Source: Gentiana macrophylla (taxonomy: Eukaryota > Streptophyta > Magnoliopsida > Gentianales > Gentianaceae). From it: a DNA stretch of 64,000 nt. Numbering within the stretch: the first letter of the stretch is position 1; each line of letters starts with the position of its first letter. The translations under genes and the position numbers were made by a program. Below, one piece after another: positions 57,632-64,000 of the stretch. The notes beneath the pieces were generated by a model. The model worked only from the letters and a program-made list of their open reading frames with translations. It had not been told where the DNA came from and searched no databases. The stretch is from NCBI GenBank assembly GCA_026214975.1, contig CM047809.1, positions 29,361,977 through 29,425,976 on the forward strand, in the 5' to 3' direction.

Positions 57632-57725
57632 GCATTGACTTAGTGGTAATTATCGTGGTCCCTAACCTGGAAGTTTTGGGTTCAAGTCCCAATAATTACA
57701 AAAGGTGTATGTACATATATTTCAT
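57632..57725 (+). repeat. tRNA-derived SINE
   Basis: An A-box-like TTAGTGGTAAT at about 57640 and a B-box GGTTCAAGTCC at 57679-57689, about 35 bp apart, are RNA polymerase III internal promoter elements. The 5' part folds like a tRNA remnant. It is followed by a short tail ending in AT-rich repeats. No mature tRNA structure is complete, so a SINE is the better call. Confidence 0.55.
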
Positions 57726-57929
57726 ATTCATAATATATATATATATACCAAGACGGCCACAGTGATCAAGCAAGGGGGGACAACGGGACAGGGAAGGATA
57801 CGGATATAGAGAGGTATATAAAGATGCAATTAATAAGTGTAAAAAATAAAAAGAAAGTAAGAACTTAAATAAGAAACTAGAAGATGACTGGAGTTATGGC
57901 GCATTAAAATTGAAGGAATCCAGCGGGAT

Positions 57930-57958
57930 AGTAAATATAAATATAAATATAAATATAA

Positions 57959-58017
<59 letters not shown>

Positions 58018-58150
58018 TTAATATACTATAATATACTATAATCACGACTGAGAAGATAACTCAGTGGATTACTTATATATAAACATAAAAATAAAAATAA
58101 AGATAAAGATAAAGATAAAAATAAAATAACAAAAATAAAAATAACAATAA
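57930..58150. repeat. Compound microsatellite
   Basis: (AAATAT)n at about 57933-57962, (AAT)n at about 57963-58017, and (AAAATA)/(AAAGAT)-type runs at about 58085-58150. Confidence 0.85.
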
Positions 58151-58299
58151 AAGTAATTAAGGACCAGTTGGATGGAACAATATTAAACGATAGTGAGAAC
58201 CCCAATCTTGTTGAAAGAGTCACCACAGATCTCACGGAACTGTAAGTAGTCTGTTGACGGAGACAACTGTTCATATGTCGGAATAGTATCCACTATGAA

Positions 58300-59247
58300 A
58301 GATGTCCGGCAAAAAAAAAAAAAATGTGGTGCTATAATCAATCCACATGTGTATTAGATGATAGTAATTAGGTAAATAAGCTACCTTTATAGAAGAATAG
58401 TAGATCTGAAACTTTGGCAACCGATTACCGGAAAACACCGCTCACCAGAGTTGTTGTACAAGTTTCAGGTGGAACCAAACTTCAAAACAAGTACAAGTTG
58501 GACTAAACTTCAAACATAATGATCAAGTTCAAGTTGAATCTAACTTCTTTATAGTATAGAAGAAAGAACAATCAAGAACATTACAAGAATTATAGTAATT
58601 GAAAGAAGAATTTGGAAATTGGAAAAGAGTTGAAGGTTTTGCTTCAAAGAAAATTTTCGTTCTTTTTCCCTTCCCTGAATGAGGCCCCAAGTTATGCTTA
58701 TATAGGCATTTGGGTGCGAGATAAGTCCAAGTATGAATAGTAATCGAATCTTGCTTTTTACTTTTAGAACAGTAAAAGTCATGATATAGTGGACGACATG
58801 GGTCCCATGTATGTTTTACCTGTCTTTTAGCCATAGTAAATAGTATTTCCGATGCAGGTGTCCTCATCCCAGAGTTAAATCTTCACTCTCATAATCGCTA
58901 TCATTGTCCATGAAGATTGTCTGTGAGGTTATTCTTCCATACCCTGTTTCCATTTCCCCAGCTTTATATTTTTCTACAAGTTCTGGGAAGTTGGTCTTGG
59001 CCTCAATGCGTGTAGACATCCTGTTTCTTATTTTTTTGTAAATTTGCTTGCAGTGTATATTTTGTATATCTTGTTCTGATATACGAGTATATTGCAGCCT
59101 TGAAGTATACTGTCTTCGTCTAGATTTGATGCGATTTTAGAACTTCTCCAGCTATTGATGTTAATTCTGAGAGTACCTATGCAGTGTTCATGATGTTCTC
59201 TATTGACCAGGATCATGCTTTGGATAAAATCCGTGCGCGAGCAGCCT
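58300..59247 (-). other. Probable regulatory and flanking part of the caulimovirid-like remnant
   Basis: The minus strand has a TATA box (CTATATAAG at 58697-58705) followed by a leader-like region, resembling the intergenic promoter of plant pararetroviruses or an LTR. Short frames here (e.g. 59028-59216) are not assigned. The region was contiguous with 60201 onward before the hAT insertion. Confidence 0.35.
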
Positions 59248-59255
59248 TCAATGAG

Positions 59256-60192
59256 CAGGGCCGGCCCAATAGTGAGGCCGGCGAGACCCGGGTCTTAAGC
59301 CCAACGGTGTCGGAGGGCCCAATGGTACATGTTGCGCTAAAAGAAAAGAAAATTTCGTGTAGATTTAATCCGATCCAACCTAATATAATATGTTAATTTT
59401 TCTTTTGATAAATGCCCAATTTTTTTTTTACTCCAATCGATAAAGGTCCCAATAAAAAAATTTACTTGGCCCAAAAAATAAAGACATACAAACAAGTTTT
59501 ATTAATTTTTTACATTTACGGATGTTAAAAATGCGATAAGTGTTGGAAAAAATGTAGTACTTAGGATTTGACAGAGAATTAGAAACTCCAAGACACGTTA
59601 ATAACGTTGTCTTTTAAAATATGTTTCGTCCCACACGATTTGTCACTAAGGGATCAAATGAAAATCTCTTTCAGGATATAATAGGGGTGTTTGATTCAAA
59701 CAGTGATTTGAATCAAACCCGAGGACACTCAAAGTTTTTCTGATGATGTTGTCAAACTTATGAATTTTCGTCTGCATACTTATGCCTTTTATAGGTTGCA
59801 AGTACCCCATAAACAAATGGAGGTACTCCTTGCACGAAAGGGTAGGGTTGTCACTGTTCACCGGATGAAAGCATGCAACCCTTACATGAAAGGGTAAGTA
59901 CATATCAATTCGAAAATGCATATCCTTTCATGAACTGATGCATGCATTGGTTTAGGTTTCGGGGGAATTGCCCCCGAACCCCCACGAGTTGGCGCTACCC
60001 CCACAACCCCTGCGAACCCCGTTTCGTTGCGATAACATTAATTCGTACGGCAACTCGCATGCAAACGATAACGAAAATATTTATTTATGAAAAAATATCT
60101 AACAATAAGTATGTTTTAAAAGAACAATTTCAACTAAAAGGCCCAATTCGGGGACTTGGTCTTAACCCCAAAAAAAGCGAGGGCCTGCTCTG
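59256..60192. mobile_element. Non-autonomous hAT element, 937 bp
   Basis: Exact 8-bp target duplications TCAATGAG at 59248-59255 and 60193-60200, the hAT signature. Termini read CAGGGCCGGCCC (left) and, inverted from the right, CAGAGCAGGCCC: 10 of 12 identical. No transposase is encoded. It interrupts the caulimovirid-like segment. Confidence 0.85.
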
Positions 60193-60200
60193 TCAATGAG

Positions 60201-61371
60201 TACTAGATGTGTTGACGGTTCAAATACTTGTTTGACCCATTCTGGAGATTTCAAAGTGATTCTTATCAAGATGTGGACCTTATTGACTAGACCTTTGTAT
60301 TTGATGATCACATTCTTGAATGTACCTCCCCAATAACTGAAATGTGAAAGGTCTTCGCTGGATGGAATGACGATTTCGCTAACCACTCCAAAGTCAAGTA
60401 GAGCTTGGACTGTAATATTTTCACCTCTGTATTTAACTCCCTCCGTGTGATAAGCGTGAAATAGCCAGGCATCAATGGTGCACAAGTTTATTTTGTATTC
60501 AAGTTTGCAGCCGCAGAGATACTGCCTACATCCACTCGCACATGTGTCTCTTCTGACCCTAGAAATAAATTTGTATGAATCGTAAGCTTAACATTGTAAT
60601 CAAAAAAATCAAGGAACCTATGGATCCGTTCCTCTTTTTTCTTCAAAAGTTTTGTGGACCTTTTGAAAGATGTAGTCCTTGATTTCCTCAGGTAAACCAC
60701 CAATCTGACGGTTGGTAAAGAAGAACATTCATGCATGGCTAAGAGTCATTGTAGATGGCTCATTCATGTGTGTCAATTTGTTCTTGAGTTCAAGAACATG
60801 TTTTTCAAGTTTTAGGCATTCTGTCTTTAACAAGTGCCTTTCAAAACGTAGCAACTTTGTTAGGGTAATCATCGATGTTTTTTTTATGACATTCTCAATG
60901 TAGTAATCTTTTTGTAGCCTTTTGGATGCTAAAGCTTTATCTTCTTTTAATGTATGAAATCCATAAAATTCAGGATCAGGAACATTTATTGAGTCTTTTA
61001 TTAGTGACCACGTTTTGTAGATTCATGGGGTTTTACCCTTTAGTATCACAAAAGAGACAAAGTTACTTTTAGTAACAAAGTATTCTTCAAGATTCTGCAG
61101 ACATTTATGGTGTCTAGTCTTATCTTCCCTATTTTGATAAATTTGATCAATAAGGTTTTGATGATCTTGTGTTAATCTTTTGTCCGTGGCACTTTGATAT
61201 TTTGTTTCTTTCCTGGAGCATGACTCCATCTGTGATGAATTATTGGAAACATAATTTGTTGATAATTTTTTCTTTTGGAAGCTTTTTTTTGTACAAGACT
61301 TTGAAAAGATTTTTTGTTCTTCATATCAATTTTCCCAGATGTTTCAAGGAATTCAAATTGTATGGTTTCAT
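60201..61371 (-). pseudogene. Unassigned decayed ORFs of the caulimovirid-like segment
   Basis: Minus-strand frames (for example 60485-60201, 60736-60488 and 61229-61023) look protein-like but carry many stops. They lie downstream of the protease, where reverse transcriptase would be expected, yet no RT motif (such as a YxDD box) is visible. They may belong to a rearranged copy or to another viral ORF. No function is assigned. Confidence 0.4.
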
Positions 61372-61860
61372 TCATGATATCAAAAAAATGGAATTTATCT
61401 CAACAACATAAGGAGTAATCAATGAAATAAATGGTGTTCCTAAAATCACTGTATGATTTATGTTTCTAACAAGGACGAAGGTTGTTTTAAATAAAAATCC
61501 ATTTTTAACTATCAAGGCTTCTGTTTTGGCATCGATGTGTAACTTGGAATTGCCAGCGGCTAATAATTGGTCTATGGTTCTTTGCCTAAAATTTTCAGGT
61601 ACCGAACCTGGTTGGATACAATTTAGGTCAGCGCAGGTATCAAATAGTGCGACAATATCAATCCTGACACCTTCAGGAAATTGGTTAGTGATTTTTACCA
61701 AATATTTTCTTAGGACCATTTCTTTAAATCTTAGGAATGTATCTGGCGTTTTCTCCTTTTCTGGATGGTTTGTTTTTGAGAGAGTCTTTTTTATGAAACC
61801 GATCTCTTGATCCTGGGATTCCTTAAATGAGATTATTTCTAGTTTAATATCTTTTAGCAT
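61372..61860 (-). pseudogene. Aspartic protease of a caulimovirid-like element
   Basis: A 162-codon frame with ALFDTCADLNCIQPG near residues 70-84 and VILGTPFI near residues 139-146, the active-site and ILG regions of retroviral-type proteases. The active-site Gly (DTGA) is replaced by Cys (DTCA), expected to damage activity. In plant pararetroviruses this protease sits between coat protein and reverse transcriptase, which fits the upstream knuckle and coat-like region. It could also be a Gypsy relative. Confidence 0.6.
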
Positions 61861-61989
61861 GTTTGGATATCATTTGTAATATCAAGCTTTGGTCTTAATT
61901 TGAGAATTTCTGTTAGGTCATAGGGTTTCCTTGGTTCTATATGATCCATATTTTTAAGGGGATCAAGGATTCTTTCAAGATAGTTTTGA

Positions 61990-62340
61990 AAAAGGCTAGA
62001 ATCATGTATATTTTTTTAATACTTTTAACCGAAACTCTAGGTTTTTTGTAAGAACATTGATATGTTCTCCTGAGTCCGTAGTAGAGGAGAGTGTATCATC
62101 TTGCTGAATACTCTTTTCTATATCAGAGGAATCGGCGTTTGCATCATTAAGTAAGATGAATATTTTATTTATTAATTCCTCTTCTAGGTTTAATTGATGT
62201 AGCCTTTTATTAAGTCTACAATAGTTTGCAGTGTGTCCTTTCTTATAGCATTTGTAGCATTCAATATCTTTGTACCTACCTTCAAATTCTTTCCTTGTCG
62301 AAGGATTATTACGGTGGTAACCCCTATCCTGGAATTTCTT
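61990..62340 (-). pseudogene. CCHC zinc knuckle region of a caulimovirid-like coat protein
   Basis: The minus strand at about 62219-62260 encodes CYKCYKKGHTANYC, a perfect C-x2-C-x4-H-x4-C knuckle that binds nucleic acid, in a basic context. An acidic tail follows to a stop near 62000. It is in a different frame from the coat-like ORF to the right, so a frameshift lies between them near 62340-62400. Confidence 0.65.
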
Positions 62341-62355
62341 TCTAGATTCTTTCTT

Positions 62356-62895
62356 TCATGTTGTAAAATGGTCTTTTGGGGGTGTTTTATTTGTACTACA
62401 ACCACCCTCCTCCTTGCATTTTGTGACTTGTTTTTGTGAGTAGCTATCAAATTGATGACAGAAATTACCTAATTCTTGCTTAGTTTGTTTTAGTTCCCTT
62501 TTAAGGTGTTTTTGGAGTTTTAAATCTTGACATATCTTTAAACCTTCTTGTTGGGTTAAACAAACTAATTGGCCACATGTAAAATCATCATAAGGAATAA
62601 TTTGTTTTCCACAATTTTCCCTTATCTTATTTCTAACCTTTTCTCCAAGAAAATTAGGTAATCCGGCTAGGAACTTCTCTATCCAAAAAGGTTGGTTAGA
62701 ATCTTCCCTTAGCATTATTCTGGTTAAGAAAGTATTCTTGTAATCCAAAAAATCACTAAGTTTTCTGCATCTTAGATTTGAAAGTAATTCAACATTTATG
62801 TCTAAAATATGGAACGGGTCTCCTATGAAATGCAAGGAAATTGCAAGTATTAGAGCGTCAACCGCACTTGATTGGGCAAGCCCATCAGGGCCCAT
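62356..62895 (-). pseudogene. Coat-protein-like region of an endogenous caulimovirid
   Basis: A 179-codon frame with FWIEKFLAGLPNFLGEKVRN, then a block around IPYDDFTCGQLVCL, then GLKICQDLKLQKHLKREL and ELGNFCHQFD. This pattern precedes the zinc knuckle in coat proteins of several Caulimoviridae and related endogenous plant viruses. The N-terminal acidic part is missing: sequence right of 62895 is unrelated. Intact, it would package the viral genome; this copy is truncated. Confidence 0.55.
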
Positions 62896-62917
62896 AACAA
62901 CTTCTCCTCATGTTTTG

Positions 62918-64000
62918 AGTGTCATGATCGCGTGTAAAGCACTTACTAGGAATAGGACTAGGTCTATCGTAGTAGAATACTGGCGAGTCAAGGTCGATCC
63001 CATAGAAACTCGTAATAACGTCAAATTATCAAGATTGAGCTTGTCATAATTAACGGTCTACGACCAACTATACTGTAGACAGTAGTAAGTTTGGTAACAA
63101 TAAACTAGCAAGATTATGCAAGTTCACGGAGCAAACAAGAGTTTCTAAGGTATTTGTTCAATTATGAGTAATTAGTTATTCCCCCCACACATGCAATAGT
63201 CCTCCCTATTGGTGAGTTTTAATTCATTGTTCAGCTACGGGTACAAGTCCTAACCCTATCTACTCCGACCATGGTATTAGATAATCTATACGCAAGCTAC
63301 CCTCCTTAATTTGTACGTAATAGCCCATACGCATAAAGAACTAGAGCTGTCGGTATTGAGCGCTAACTCATACCGCAAACCTGCCTAGACAGCTGTCGAC
63401 TATGATCAGCACGTTCCTAGGGTCCATCAAGATAATGTCCAAATTAACACTTCACTATTCATTTTTCTTGCTAACATGTAAATTAAATCTATCGATCAAC
63501 GTAGCTGGCGCCGATTATCATGAACTAGTAGTTTACTAGGTATTCAGATCTAGCGATATAGACCGTCGCAGATCTGAAGAACGCAACTACTATCTCATGA
63601 TTTCTTCACCAACGAATTAGATCTATAACACATGGGGTAAGATAAACTAACTACTACATAAATAAACTAACTACTACATAATTACACTAAATAAACAATT
63701 AAAACATACTAGTCGAATAGAACAACGACAGATCTACATCTTAGAAAAGACAGAAAATCATACCATCGAAGATGAGCGTAGATCTCCCTCGGATCTCTCT
63801 CTAGGCGGTGACTCCGTCGTCTCTCCGACCAGAACTTATAAAATAATAAATAAAAGAACAAAGAACTTTTATTGCATAATACTTGTAATAGTTGTGTGGT
63901 ACTTGTGTTACATTGAATTCTGAGGCGAGGCCTCTTATTTATATCAACATAAACCGACTTAGAAACACCTAGATCTACCCATTGTCCAAGAAAACGGGTT
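62918..64000 (-). other. LTR- or leader-like non-coding DNA, continues beyond the window
   Basis: No gene. Starts near TGTCATGATCGCGTG, right after the viral remnant. A minus-strand TATA-like ATATAAATAAGAGG lies at about 63928-63942, and a second TATA-like run at about 63835-63850. The texture suggests a retrotransposon LTR plus leader on the minus strand. A 20-bp duplication, ATAAACTAACTACTACATAA, occurs at about 63642 and 63662. Confidence 0.35.

Noticed and set aside
57632..57700. Functional tRNA gene
   Set aside because: Only box A and box B motifs are present; a complete cloverleaf with acceptor stem pairing could not be built.

Overview
This window is nuclear DNA of a flowering plant, almost certainly a eudicot. 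It has split genes with GT-AG introns, a plant pectin methylesterase, a plant BAHD acyltransferase fragment, L1-type LINEs with DUF4283 and zf-RVT domains, Copia and Tat-type Gypsy LTR elements, Stowaway and hAT elements, and a Caulimoviridae-like remnant. No species can be named from sequence alone. The only clear host gene is the pectinesterase at 27.4-30.4 kb. Nearly everything else is transposon, much of it nested.

Layout. 1-5 kb: minus-strand 5' end of a Tat-like Gypsy element whose LTR is split by a solo LTR with a perfect target duplication (2465-4413). 5.1-6.85 kb: a SIRE-type Copia solo LTR. 6.85-7.9 kb: a Tat-like gag remnant. 8.7-13.3 kb: minus-strand LINE-like DNA carrying a 525-bp TRIM and a 5'-truncated L1 LINE (10.26-13.31 kb). 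13.3-15.3 kb: AT-rich DNA with a Stowaway MITE and a SINE-like repeat. 15.3-19.1 kb: a LINE ORF1 split by a CACTA-like element that itself holds a LINE RNase H piece. 19.5-25.5 kb: SIRE-type LTR material arranged as head-to-tail units of about 1 kb, interrupted by a Gypsy-type solo LTR that is itself interrupted by a second copy of the 2465-4413 solo LTR. 25.5-27.4 kb: intergenic DNA and the pectinesterase promoter.

31.2-44.6 kb is one Tat-lineage Gypsy retrotransposon with 575-bp LTRs. Its gag-pol lies on the minus strand and is broken by frameshifts. On the opposite strand, between integrase and 3' LTR, it carries two further genes, each with its own TATA box; one is a plausible three-exon gene of about 852 codons. 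An 86-bp tandem repeat sits next to the first promoter. 44.7-46.1 kb is a minisatellite with higher-order structure. 47.6-56.6 kb is a complete 9-kb element with Copia-like ends, perfect AGTTT duplications and no recognisable internal protein (LARD-like), inserted at the end of a BAHD acyltransferase fragment. 57-58.3 kb holds a MITE, a SINE and microsatellites. 58.3-62.9 kb is a decayed endogenous caulimovirid-like segment (coat-protein-like region, CCHC knuckle, aspartic protease) split by a 937-bp hAT element. 62.9-64 kb is LTR- or leader-like DNA.

The most unusual feature is the pair of antisense transcription units in the Tat element. Frameshifts are frequent, including two in the pectinesterase, so some may be assembly indels rather than biology.
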